Assembly (NCBI GenBank): GCA_964017065.1
Contig: OZ024785.1
Span: 5,288,314-5,352,313, forward strand
DNA length: 64,000 bases
Direction of reading: 5' to 3'
Source: Haliclona indistincta
Lineage: Eukaryota > Porifera > Demospongiae > Haplosclerida > Chalinidae
Made by a program: the position numbers and the translations under genes. The notes beneath the pieces are model-generated. The model was given only the letters and a program-made list of their open reading frames with translations. It did not search any database and was not told the origin of the DNA. Positions 30,601 to 39,587 of this stretch are shown here, piece by piece; the first letter of the stretch is position 1; every line of letters starts with the position of its first letter.

Positions 30601-33600
30601 GCTTTTCCGACTCTGACGATGGCTTTGTCGCTCTTGTTAGCCCTTAAACCTGCTATTGCTTCCTTACAGAGTCGATTCAGGTGTTCCATGAAGAGGTCAC
30701 AGGAGATGTTACGTCCAGCAATTCCTCTAGTGTTTATGCACCTGCTCCACATGAGCTGATGTGACAGTCTCGGAGAGAAGACATACTTGTGATCATAAAG
30801 CATAAGCAATGCCTCGAGTGAGTAGTTTTTTCGACCTGTCGCTCTGAAAAGAGGTAAGAGGTATCGCCAGCAACGTAGTATTCTAGTTCCATCACCTTCT
30901 CTTATCGCATCCACAAACTCAAAATACAACAGACCGAGACTAATAGCCTGACATGCATATGCATGAACTTTGTCATCAATAGTTGGCGGAGAACTAGAAT
31001 TGATTATAAACTGGAAGTTGGTGTATTTCTCGACAATAGCTCTGCACACCGACATCAAGCTAGACTGTCGCACACTTGCTGGCTCAAACAAAATTGCAGG
31101 ATCAAGCATTGCAGATGGGCAAGCTTTTATTGAATCCATGCCGAGAATGCACTGTGCAGCAGCAAGAACATGTCCTGTAACAACAATTGTCAGAAAGTCC
31201 TCACAGGCATTCACATTCTTTTTGGGTGTGCTGTTAACACTTCGACGGTGAAGAACATTTCTAAGCTGGTAAAAGGTGCCATGATCACGAGCTGACTTTG
31301 GAATGTACATTTGCTTCCAAATAACCTATAGATAATAATCACATACACATTAAAGGTATAAAATGTAAAAATAATTCTCACACCTCTAACAAGCATACTT
31401 TGACATGCCAATCCTCTGCCACCCCGACGAGACCAAGTAGACGATCTTTGTCATTTTCTTCAGTGTACTTGGCTCTTTGACTACCTCTCACTCGTGCGCA
31501 TGTCAATTGGTCGCCACCTAACTGAATTTGGTGAAATTCATAGCTTTCTGCTACATCCTTTTGACCCGTTGAAAGGGTCACCTCTTTCTCATTGTGGATA
31601 GTTGGTACATAGTTGTGAAGACTCTTCATGATAGAAATCATGTCTACTAACTTGTTCTCGTTCTTAAGAAGCACACCAAGTGGAACCTACACATACAAAT
31701 TGTATTGTTTTGTCATTATGAATTTCGATGCTTACCACTGTTGATTTTTGAGCCATTTTTTTGGAGTAGTCGTGTTGAATATGTCGAGTAATTGTACCAC
31801 GGCTGTCTTTGAAAAATTCCAAGTGAGTTGCAAGAATACGAGAAATGTGAATGGCAAAGTTCTCAGCTAGAATTTTGTTATCTTCTTTAGATGGTAGAAG
31901 AGATTCAGGCAAAGAGTCTAGTGATGAGGGAGGAGAAGGAGGCTTATCAGAGAGAGTTGACATGTCCACACGATCTTGAACAGCAAAGTGATGGAAGAAG
32001 TGCAGATCTTTTGATTGACAGTCACTACGCATAAAACGAGGTTTCACTGTCTTGTCAATGTTGTCGCCAACAATTTTAAAAGTGGGAAGTGTTGCACTAG
32101 CAATAGTATGCTGAAGTTGAGATTCTAGCTGCTCTTGCAAAGAGGAAGGCTCAGCTATGCAATCATGTAGAAGGCGCATTGTGGATTCGTGGTGCGGTGT
32201 GGAATTGAATTCACAATCGTCATTTTGTGAAGCAGAAGCAGGAATACTAGAAGCAACTGGAGAAGAGAGATCATGAGACTGTTCGAAACAGTTGCTGTCT
32301 CCAATCCGAGAATATTCAGGAACAGAGATGTCAGAAGATGCAGAGGATGACGGCATACTATCTGTTGACATTAAAGCTGAGGAACTAGACGATAATGTGG
32401 AAGAATAATTAGACTCTTGGTCTGTATCACAATCAATCGAACTACTTTCTGGTGATGTTGGGTTGAAGTCATATGCACCCTCCTGAAGTAATGCACCTGA
32501 TGGTCTGGAAACTACACTTTGGAGACTCTGCAGTGAAATTCAAGTGTTGCAATGACAGTGACCAGACATGTTGTGTTACTGACCTGTTGTTCTAGTAGCT
32601 TGTTAGACCAAATTAACACCTGAGCATCATGACCTTTCCCATCTCTTCAACAGTGCTAATCACACTTGGGTGAGACATACATAGGTTCAGCTTTTGCAGC
32701 CTGATAAACACCTATAGAAAGTAGACAGTCAATGTAGTGATACAACTACATGAATATGTGGTACCTTCTTTGAGCAATGGCCAGTATACAAAATAAGAGA
32801 AATCATCTTCTGTACCAAATTCATTGACTTGTTCTGTAGTTTGCAGAGGAGAGCAACGCACATACTTATCACTGCACTTCTTCTTGTGTTGTACTCATGG
32901 GTTTTTTTCCTCTTCGTTGTGCAGATTTTTAGTAAACCTAATAAGGTTGGTGCATGCTCGCACATCTCACTAAGTAGCGTATCCCAAGTAAAAGAGGACA
33001 ACTTGCTGAGATTACAAGATCGAAGGATCGAAGCTACCTTGTCTGAGCACAAAGATCGTAGTTCACACAGCAATTGGTGACCTAAAACTCTCACAACACA
33101 CTTCCTTAGAGCTGGATCATGAATACAATCACGAGCAATTGCCAATTTATTCGATCTAGCAATATGCTTACCCAATGGCTTGCGGCTTGGGGTAAGAGTG
33201 TAAGTGCGTGGATCTAATTCATATCCAACTTGGACCTGCAAGTACATTATTAAACATGAACATAAAATGCATATCAAACTTTGCTACTGACTTGAACAGT
33301 TGGCGAGTGAGGATTAGGCGACTGTCTCTTGGAATGTGGAAGTTCGTGCCCATCACCAACTCGAGATCGTTTGCGACTATCAACAGGTGTAGTTGTAAGT
33401 TGTCTTGCATCACTGTTGTGCATCAAAAACGGAGTCACCCGCATTCTACTGACAGCAGTTTCCATATTTTCAAGGAGTGAATCTTGCAACTTTCTGTACT
33501 TTTCATAATTCGTAAAGCACGATCTGCACATGTAGCCAGGATTTGTGGCTGTCCCGAGTTCACCATCTAGGTCTGCTGTTAAGTTTTTCTCTTTTAGCTT

Positions 33601-35348
33601 TAATTCAGCGATCATTCTCCAGCCAGGCAATACACTTCGTGATGACACACTTTTCATAACTCTCCTGTACTTCGCTTTGTTGCTCAGATCGTTTCCACAG
33701 CCACGGCAATAGCACAGTACTGCTACGGACGCCATCTCATTCAGCTCTGTCCAGCTGCTCGTCTATACGCTGTTTGTGTGGGCGCGGTGTCGCATGCGGT
33801 TTATGATTATGTAATACATTGCACAGCCGCTGCACGACTTTTGTGTACGGTTTTTACCAGACCCTTTCCTCGTTGCGAAAGGGGCGGGCCCCCAGACTAT
33901 GTCACACATGAGTCCTCATTATTTCACATCCTCACATATGTCACACCCTCACATATGTCACACCTCACAACCCTCACATATGTCACACATGAGTCCTCAT
34001 TATGTCACACCCTCACGTATGTCACACATGAGTCCTCATTGTCACACCCTCACTTATGTCACACCTCACATGAGTCACACCCTCACTGCTGCTGTGTGCT
34101 ACAGTGATATCGATCTGGACCCTGATGCTCCACCCAGCAAGAGGATCAGAGAGGATGATGGAGAAGATGAGACTGACTACAGCATGGCGTCCCTAGCTAG
34201 AGGAGAGATCACTGAGGTACACAACACATCAATACTATAATTATTGCACTGTCTGTTTGTGATGAGTAGGTTGGTACTCGTGATCCAGTTGGAGACTATA
34301 CCAAGCTCGTGAACAAGAGAAATACTGATTTTGCTAACGGTGAGGACTCTGTGTTGTTTGGTTCACTGGTGTTGATGACCGTGTTGTGTGCAGTCTCTGA
34401 GCAGCTGCAACAGGTCGTGTTGAGTTTGATCAAGGACTCACTCGGCGAGACACTTTATGATAAAGCCATGAAGTGCGTGCAAGTATTGAGAGAAGAATGC
34501 TGTAAAGTGAGTAAGTAGTGTACATGGTCAAGGCGGCCTTTAGTTGTTGCTAATTGAGCAAATCTGACACTTTTAAAGCTGATTCATGTTGTTCCTCTAG
34601 CGTGTGAATCCAGAGATATTCAACAAGTTTATGAGAGAGACTAAACTGGAAGTGACTGGCACTCGATATGCTCCATTCTGGCATAAGATTGTCGCAGGTA
34701 ATGCTGTTGCTGACATTTTTTTAATGGAGGTGGTAAAATTTGATGTTTTGTTTGTGTGCTGTAGGAGGTGTGTCACTCATTACCAGTGAAGAGTGTGCTG
34801 CAAGCACTGTGACTGCAGATGAGGCACAACAGGTGGGTGGAGCTTATAGAAGTGGGTGGGGCCCTAAGAAGCATATACGGGTAATTTTGGCGGGAGGAAA
34901 TTTTGGCAAATTTGGCAAATTGTCAAGCATTCGCCAAAATAAAATTCGGCAAAAATAATCTGCTTTTCTATTGCAGTAATACGTGAGCCAGGCACTTGAC
35001 GCCAAATTTCAATTCACCAATACGCAAAATCTGGGTCATTCGCCAAAATTTTGAACCTCCAAAATTATGCGGTAGTCCTTGCAGCTTGATTTCAACCCAT
35101 GACCTTTGAACTAGCTAGGTTTATAAACAATCCTATAAGCATTCTCTACGTAGTCCTGAATGATAGGATAACTGATCAGACAAGTCTTCCTGTTATCCAT
35201 TAGTTCATTGCTGATGAACCAGAGGCAGAGGAAGCCCCTGCTGAAGAGGCTGGTAATGAGAGTGATGATGCTGAAGACCTGGTACGTGTGTGTGATATAT
35301 CTGTTAGTCTATGTGCTTCTTTCTCTTCCCTAGCTTGCGATGATGTAG
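25517..35348 (+). CDS. XRCC5: Ku80 (XRCC5), DNA end-binding subunit
   Basis: Ku80 pairs with Ku70, rings DNA ends and starts non-homologous end joining in the nucleus. About 20 exons joined by short introns. Blocks match vertebrate Ku80: vWA-like domain (YVVMCIDVG, DDVGVVLFGT, GDQYRNITTSW, ADFIDAIVVSMD across the splice near 25924), core (GYRYGKSLIPVS, RGLSLLGFSK, ECVAIVRYVWRNKADPKL, VQLPFMEDLRQF, EGQLNAIDGLIDGM), and arm/C-terminal domain (YTKLVNKRN, FWHKIV, GVSLITSEECAASTVTADEA). The last exon (35334-35348) gives AEDLLAMM, matching the DNA-PKcs-binding tail of human Ku80. A run of eight Asp lies near 26700. The intron 28512-34105 holds a 5.1-kb transposon, which normal splicing would remove. 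The first 47 bases after codon 3 (gtgcgc...ctgcag) could be an intron; both readings stay in frame. Confidence 0.93.
26556..26688. repeat. (TC)n microsatellite in Ku80 intron
   Basis: Long CT-dinucleotide tract directly before a splice acceptor of Ku80, serving as an extended polypyrimidine tract. A second, shorter (TC)n tract lies at 27571-27610 before another Ku80 acceptor. Confidence 0.9.
28520..28790. repeat. Intron minisatellite, left part
   Basis: Tandem units of roughly 17-26 bp built from 'cctcacatatgtcacac' and 'atgagtcctcattatgtc'. The same array continues at 33899, on the other side of the transposon, so the element landed inside it. Confidence 0.85.
28791..28856 (+). repeat. Left terminal inverted repeat, 66 bp
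   Basis: GC-rich start (AGTCTGGGGGCCCGCCCC), exact complement of 33833-33898. Identity stops after 'gtcgtg'. Confidence 0.95.
28952..30311 (+). CDS. Transposon-borne RecQ-family DNA helicase
   Basis: ATP-dependent 3'-5' DNA helicase by family. Exon 1 at 28952-29442 and exon 2 at 29501-30311 give 433 aa. Helicase motifs in order: motif 0 KPKQEEAV near residue 28; motif I LPTGFGKT near 48; motif Ia VVSPLNALM near 74; motif II DEAHC near 157, followed by a RecQ-style KKWGNQFR over the splice; motif III SLTATAT near 189; motif IV IVFCPT near 251; motif V/VI ATVAFGMGIDFPN and QETGRGGRDG near 328-365. A zinc-binding region follows (CRRDF... then CLCCDNC), as in RecQ's RQC part. Winged-helix and HRDC domains are absent. 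As cargo it may resolve transposition intermediates or aid excision; that role is inference. No lesion is visible in the frame. Confidence 0.9.
30342..33735 (-). CDS. DUF6589 protein, putative transposase
   Basis: Multi-exon minus-strand gene, exons near 33290-33735, 32765-33240, 32585-32714, 31737-32525, 31382-31686 and 30342-31325. The first exon carries a small Cys-rich module (CYCRGCGNDL, then YMCRSCFTNYEKY), likely zinc-binding. Next come a helical region (NKSMNLVQKMISLILYTGHC), a Ser-rich acidic linker, GDNIDKTVKPRFMRSD, GGDQLTCARVRGSQRAK, and the DUF6589 core (MEHLNRLCKEAIAGLRANKS, then VRVGKAIGTL). The Asp/Asp/Glu in the last three blocks could form an RNase H-like DDE site; that is inference. 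In the short exon near 32634 the frame needs one extra base (EMGK then GHDAQVLIW), so this copy looks frameshifted or the base is a sequence error. Confidence 0.75.
33833..33898 (-). repeat. Right terminal inverted repeat, 66 bp
   Basis: Exact complement of 28791-28856. The 3' edge is set by the flanking direct repeat ATGTCACACAT at 33899-33909. Confidence 0.95.
33899..34085. repeat. Intron minisatellite, right part
   Basis: Continuation of the 'cctcacatatgtcacac' / 'atgagtcctcattatgtc' array seen left of the transposon. It ends 20 bp before the next Ku80 exon. Confidence 0.85.
34878..35083. mobile_element. MITE-like inverted-repeat element in Ku80 intron
   Basis: The left edge 'gggtaattttggcgggagg' and the right edge 'cctccaaaattatgcggta' are imperfect inverted repeats around AT-rich sequence with further 'ttcgccaaaa' motifs. 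It has no coding capacity. A related piece is at 60788-60835. Exact ends and target duplication are uncertain (TA is possible). Confidence 0.5.
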
Positions 35349-35696
35349 AACACCAATGCACTGTGTTACTGCATAGAAAGTTGTTGTTATTGCCTAATAC
35401 CAACCAATGACTCGATGCTTTATGAAACATTAATATAATTATTTATTGTTGTAACTATTATAAACATTTATCATCTGGTTATCTCCACGTACATGTGTCT
35501 GAAATTACCATATTTAGGTAGATACTATTTGACACATTTATCTTGAGTGTGTCCTCAGATGGTGTTTTGATAGCCTGCTCATAGTTATTCTAGAGTGTAG
35601 TGTAGCAAAGTACTGTGAATGTAGTCATGAGTCCAAGAGTAGGCGCGGTCGATTATGGACCTCTGATAGCAACAACGAACTGTGTAGATTAGTACG
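35349..35696. other. Intergenic spacer, no gene seen
   Basis: Ku80 3' flank and upstream region of the beta-helix gene. AT-rich first half; no convincing TATA box, repeat or small gene. Confidence 0.5.
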
Positions 35697-38600
35697 ATGT
35701 CTTCCAGAGCTGTAGTTCTGTTGCTTGTATCTGTTAGCTGTTCATTGGCTGCTGAGTTCTTTGTCTCTGAACAAGGTGGAGATTGTCCTTCTGACAAGGT
35801 CTGCAAACAGCTGTCTTTCTACACCAACAACTCAGACTCCTATTTCACTGACGATGCTATCTTCAACTTCTTGCCCGGTGTCCATGTTTTGAATCACAGA
35901 GACCTTTTCCTGATCAGCAATGTCAGTAACTTGGTTCTTCAAGGCACAGGAGAGATGAAGCAAGGGCACTCTGACACTGTGTGGGAGTCTAGCTCTGTTA
36001 TAACCTGCAGCGATGGAGTTGGTGGTATTGCCTTGCACAACTGCTCAAGTACTGTCATATCTAGTCTCACTGTTTCAAACTGTGGTGGTCGTATCACTGG
36101 TGAGCTGATGGGCATCCTTCAGTCTCAGGGTACTATCTGGGAGGATGCTGAACTAGCAGATGTCTTCTACGGTCTGTTCATTTTGGACGGGATTGATTTA
36201 ATGATGGATCGCTTGTCAGTACAAAATTGCACAGGGTACGGTCTCACCACTTTCAACACGTTCAACATTCGAGTTACTAACTCTTCTTTCTCGCGGAACA
36301 ACTTCGATGCAAGCTCTACCACGCTGTGCGAAGCTAATCCTGAACAATGTGTTGGAGGCAATGCTTTGTTTTTCTACTATGACACCAACACTTGCCTACC
36401 AAACCAAGCACAAGCTTACTATCTGGACATATCTCACACCAACTGTTCATACGGTGTGTCTACGGTCAGCCCTACAGTTGCTGGAACTGGTCTGGGCATC
36501 AATGTGTATACCAGTACTAACTACTCTGTGGTCGTCAATATCGATTCTGTCACTCTACACGACAATGTGGGTTCTTTAGGAGCTAATCTGTACTTGGTCA
36601 TAGCAGCCAGCACAGCAGTGTCCTCGATAACCGTGTCTAACAGCAAGATATACAATGGACGGGCAACCATAAGTGGAGCAGGTATGAGCTATGCTAATTT
36701 CATCTACAATTTGCCGCCTTGTGCTATTTTTACTAATGGAACGAACGTGCTCTTGGTCGAGAGCACACAGTTTTACGGCAATCAAGCAAACGAGGGAGCT
36801 GGAGCCAGCATTGCCATCCATCCACAAACTGAGATGATCAACAAGAAAGTCACTTTCTCGTCCTGTTCTTTCTTTGACAATATCGGTATCCATGGGTCCG
36901 GCTTACATGCTATCCAGTACAACCAGCTCACAGATGGCTCCGCAGTTGACCTACAAATTTTGAATACGACTTTCAGAAACAACCTGGTCGAACAACTTCC
37001 CAGTGACGAGCATCCAGAGGACGTTAGTGTGATCTATCTGATCTATCTGCACAGAGTAACAATGACTGATGTGATCATCAGTAACCACAGCTCAACCGGT
37101 ATCAGGCTGTACTTCTCAGTACTGACCATTGCTGGCTTTGAGACCATCATCGCTGATAACACCCATGATGTGATGGATGGGGAAGGAGGTGGAATTCATC
37201 TCGGAGGGAACTCGTTTATCATTCTCCGCTCACCGGCAAAGCTATCTCTCATCAATAACACTGCTAAGAGAGGAGGAGCTATCTTTGTCGAAGAGACTGC
37301 CCTCACCAGTAACATCATGTCTCCGTGCTTCTTTCAAGTTCACGATTCAGACAATATTCTTGATCCAGACAATTATCCCATTCCAAATGTCACGATCTAC
37401 ACTAGTGGTAACAGAGCAACAGAGACAGGAGACATGTTGTATGGTAGCAGCACCAACTGTGTGGTTGTAACTCCCTCTATATATCTCTTCAATCGTAGCA
37501 ACAACACCGTTTTCAAGAGTGTGTTCAACTACACGACCAACGTTGACAATCGACTTGTTTCATCTGATCCTCTAACAGTGTGTTTCTGCACTCCTGACAA
37601 TCTGCCCGATTGCGATACTAAGGTGAAGAACGTTTCAGCGGCTCCGGGAGAGCAGTTTGAAGTGCTAGTGACAATGGTTGGGTTATATGGAGGAATCACT
37701 TCTGGTCTAATCCAGGGCTTAGTGTACCATAACAACACTGTTCGTGATACTTTCCGACTATCAACGGAGGCCCGGTGTACTAATATGACACTCTCTGTAC
37801 TGTTCAATGCTGAGAGTGCTAACATCACGCTGGACATGCTTAACAAGGGCAATGGTGAGGTTCTTCCTTCTGTCGCTGTGACTATCCAGCCATGCCCGCC
37901 TGGATTTGCTTTCTCTGATGCTACCAAAACTTGCGACTGCGATGAAACGATAGTTACCTCAATTCAAAACGTCTCGTGCAATGTTAGCAATATGGAGTTG
38001 ACTCGCGCTGGGGATAACTGGATTGCGTATGACTTTGACGAAAATTGCACCATCGCTTACTCATTTTGTCCCTTTGCTTACTGCAATAGTTCCAGTGTCA
38101 CCTTCACCATGCATGATACTGATCATCAGTGCTTGTTGAACAGAGCTGGCTTCCTGTGTGGACGATGTGATAATGGCACTAGTCTCATTCTTGGTTCCAA
38201 TGAATGCCGAGAGTGTTCAAATGCGTATATAGCATTGTTGATCCCGTTTGCTCTGCTAGGACTAATTCTTGTTGGTATAGTCATTGTTCTCAACCTCACT
38301 GTATCCATTGGGACTATCAATGGTCTCATACTGTACGCTAACATTATCAAGATTAATGAGACACTGTTCTTCCCTGGTGGTTCAATTCCTGTACTCAGTC
38401 AGTTCATTGCGTGGTTGAATCTTGACTTCGGCATCAGGACATGTTTTTACGCTGGACTAGACGCCTACAGCAAAACATGGCTACAGTTTATCTTCCCTCT
38501 CTATATATGGCTGTTAGTAGCAGCAATCATTGTCTTCAGTCCATATTCAAAGCTTGTATCTAAACTAGTCGGCTCTAATGCAGTGCCTGTACTGAGTACT

Positions 38601-39434
38601 CTTATACTGCTCTCGTACACTAAGGTACTTCGAACAGTCATCCAGTCCTTGCTGATCGGTTATGTCTCTTGCGGTGACTCACTAAGGAGAGTGTGGCAAT
38701 TTGATGCTAACATCGACTACTTTAGTCCTTCTCATATGGCGCTGTTCATATTCTCTCTAGCCGTGGTCATGCTAATAGCACTACCATACACTGCTCTAGT
38801 ACTCATCAATCCTGTATTAGAGGGTTACCTGTCACGATTCAGATACTTTAAGTGGTTAGCTCGTCTGAAACCATTCTACGATGCCTATAGCGGTCCGTAC
38901 AAGGACAATTGCAGGTTCTGGCCGGGATTGCTACTCGTAGCACGATTCATTCTAGCTCTTGTCATACCCTTTGGGAGTGACACTACCAACCTATCAGTGA
39001 TTCTAACAGTGGTGCTGATGCTACTGGTGACTGGATGGAACCTTCGTGGAGTCTACAACAAGTGGTACCTGGATCTACTAGAGTCTTGGTTCCTTCTGAA
39101 CATTGCAGTCTACTGCATCTTTGGGTTTGCTGGGCTTGCTGCCATAGGAGGGAAGCTCTCCATTACGTTGGTATTTCTCACTTTTTTGGGAATTCTCTTG
39201 TATCATTTAAATCTTCAATTGAAGAAAACGAAATCTGGAGAGCGATTAAATTCCTGGTGTCTGACCAAACTGAAGAATACAAAAGTATATTCAAGATTTA
39301 TATCGGATGATTCTACTGTGAAATCCTGTTACGTTGACGATGATCTTTCCTCTTCTGTCACAGTAGTGAGAAGAAGGGAGTCCCTGCTTTCAGATGACAT
39401 CATTAGCAACAGATACTCTTTTGTTGAAATATAA
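35697..39434 (+). CDS. Beta-helix ectodomain, multi-pass membrane protein
   Basis: Single-exon gene for 1,245 aa. A signal peptide (MSSRAVVLLLVSVSCSLAA) precedes about 700 residues with many NxS/T sites and short repeated strands (for example LVLQGTGEM, SSLTVSNCGG, TMTDVIISNHSSTGIRL, KLSLINNTAKRGGAIF), the pattern of a right-handed parallel beta-helix. A Cys-rich stalk follows (CPPGFAFSDATKTCDCDE, then CLLNRAGFLCGRCDNGTSL, then LGSNECRECSN). From residue 842 to about 1172 there are roughly eight hydrophobic segments (starting ALLIPFALLGL, and including GTINGLILYAN, IAWLNLDFGIRTCF, LLSYTKVLRT), then a basic/acidic cytoplasmic tail. I recognise this as a large uncharacterised family in sponges and cnidarians; the function is unknown. 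Ion-channel or adhesion-receptor roles are guesses. Three truncated copies lie downstream. Confidence 0.85.
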   Translation: MSSRAVVLLLVSVSCSLAAEFFVSEQGGDCPSDKVCKQLSFYTNNSDSYFTDDAIFNFLPGVHVLNHRDLFLISNVSNLVLQGTGEMKQGHSDTVWESSSVITCSDGVGGIALHNCSSTVISSLTVSNCGGRITGELMGILQSQGTIWEDAELADVFYGLFILDGIDLMMDRLSVQNCTGYGLTTFNTFNIRVTNSSFSRNNFDASSTTLCEANPEQCVGGNALFFYYDTNTCLPNQAQAYYLDISHTNCSYGVSTVSPTVAGTGLGINVYTSTNYSVVVNIDSVTLHDNVGSLGANLYLVIAASTAVSSITVSNSKIYNGRATISGAGMSYANFIYNLPPCAIFTNGTNVLLVESTQFYGNQANEGAGASIAIHPQTEMINKKVTFSSCSFFDNIGIHGSGLHAIQYNQLTDGSAVDLQILNTTFRNNLVEQLPSDEHPEDVSVIYLIYLHRVTMTDVIISNHSSTGIRLYFSVLTIAGFETIIADNTHDVMDGEGGGIHLGGNSFIILRSPAKLSLINNTAKRGGAIFVEETALTSNIMSPCFFQVHDSDNILDPDNYPIPNVTIYTSGNRATETGDMLYGSSTNCVVVTPSIYLFNRSNNTVFKSVFNYTTNVDNRLVSSDPLTVCFCTPDNLPDCDTKVKNVSAAPGEQFEVLVTMVGLYGGITSGLIQGLVYHNNTVRDTFRLSTEARCTNMTLSVLFNAESANITLDMLNKGNGEVLPSVAVTIQPCPPGFAFSDATKTCDCDETIVTSIQNVSCNVSNMELTRAGDNWIAYDFDENCTIAYSFCPFAYCNSSSVTFTMHDTDHQCLLNRAGFLCGRCDNGTSLILGSNECRECSNAYIALLIPFALLGLILVGIVIVLNLTVSIGTINGLILYANIIKINETLFFPGGSIPVLSQFIAWLNLDFGIRTCFYAGLDAYSKTWLQFIFPLYIWLLVAAIIVFSPYSKLVSKLVGSNAVPVLSTLILLSYTKVLRTVIQSLLIGYVSCGDSLRRVWQFDANIDYFSPSHMALFIFSLAVVMLIALPYTALVLINPVLEGYLSRFRYFKWLARLKPFYDAYSGPYKDNCRFWPGLLLVARFILALVIPFGSDTTNLSVILTVVLMLLVTGWNLRGVYNKWYLDLLESWFLLNIAVYCIFGFAGLAAIGGKLSITLVFLTFLGILLYHLNLQLKKTKSGERLNSWCLTKLKNTKVYSRFISDDSTVKSCYVDDDLSSSVTVVRRRESLLSDDIISNRYSFVEI

Positions 39435-39536
39435 CATGTGTGTGACTTGAATATAAATTTTGTATGACTTTGTATGTAAATTTTTGCACAGTAACAAAAT
39501 ATTTTAATAGGTGTGGCTGGTTTGCGTACACACGTG

Positions 39537-39548
39537 GTTATAAAAGCA
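39537..39548 (+). promoter_or_regulatory. TATA box of GPCR copy 1
   Basis: 'ggttataaaagc' 40-50 bp before the ATG, preceded by a conserved block ('gtgtggctggtttgcgtaca', then 'cgtg') shared with the other array units. Confidence 0.7.
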
Positions 39549-39587
39549 GTTTTCGCTCATGCTACTGTTTTAGGAGAACCTGCCGAG

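Larger units (their letters stand above)
28791..33898. mobile_element. DUF6589/RecQ DNA transposon inside Ku80 intron
   Basis: A 5,108-bp element with perfect 66-bp terminal inverted repeats beginning AGTCTGGGGGCCCGCCCC, flanked on both sides by ATGTCACACAT (28780-28790 and 33899-33909). Because that flank is part of a minisatellite and its ends are self-complementary with the repeat tips, the true target duplication could be 5 to 11 bp. Inside are two convergent genes 30 bp apart: a RecQ-type helicase on the plus strand and a multi-exon DUF6589 protein on the minus strand. Identical terminal repeats point to a recent insertion. I do not know a named superfamily that fits this gene pair, so no superfamily is assigned. 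Confidence 0.88.
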
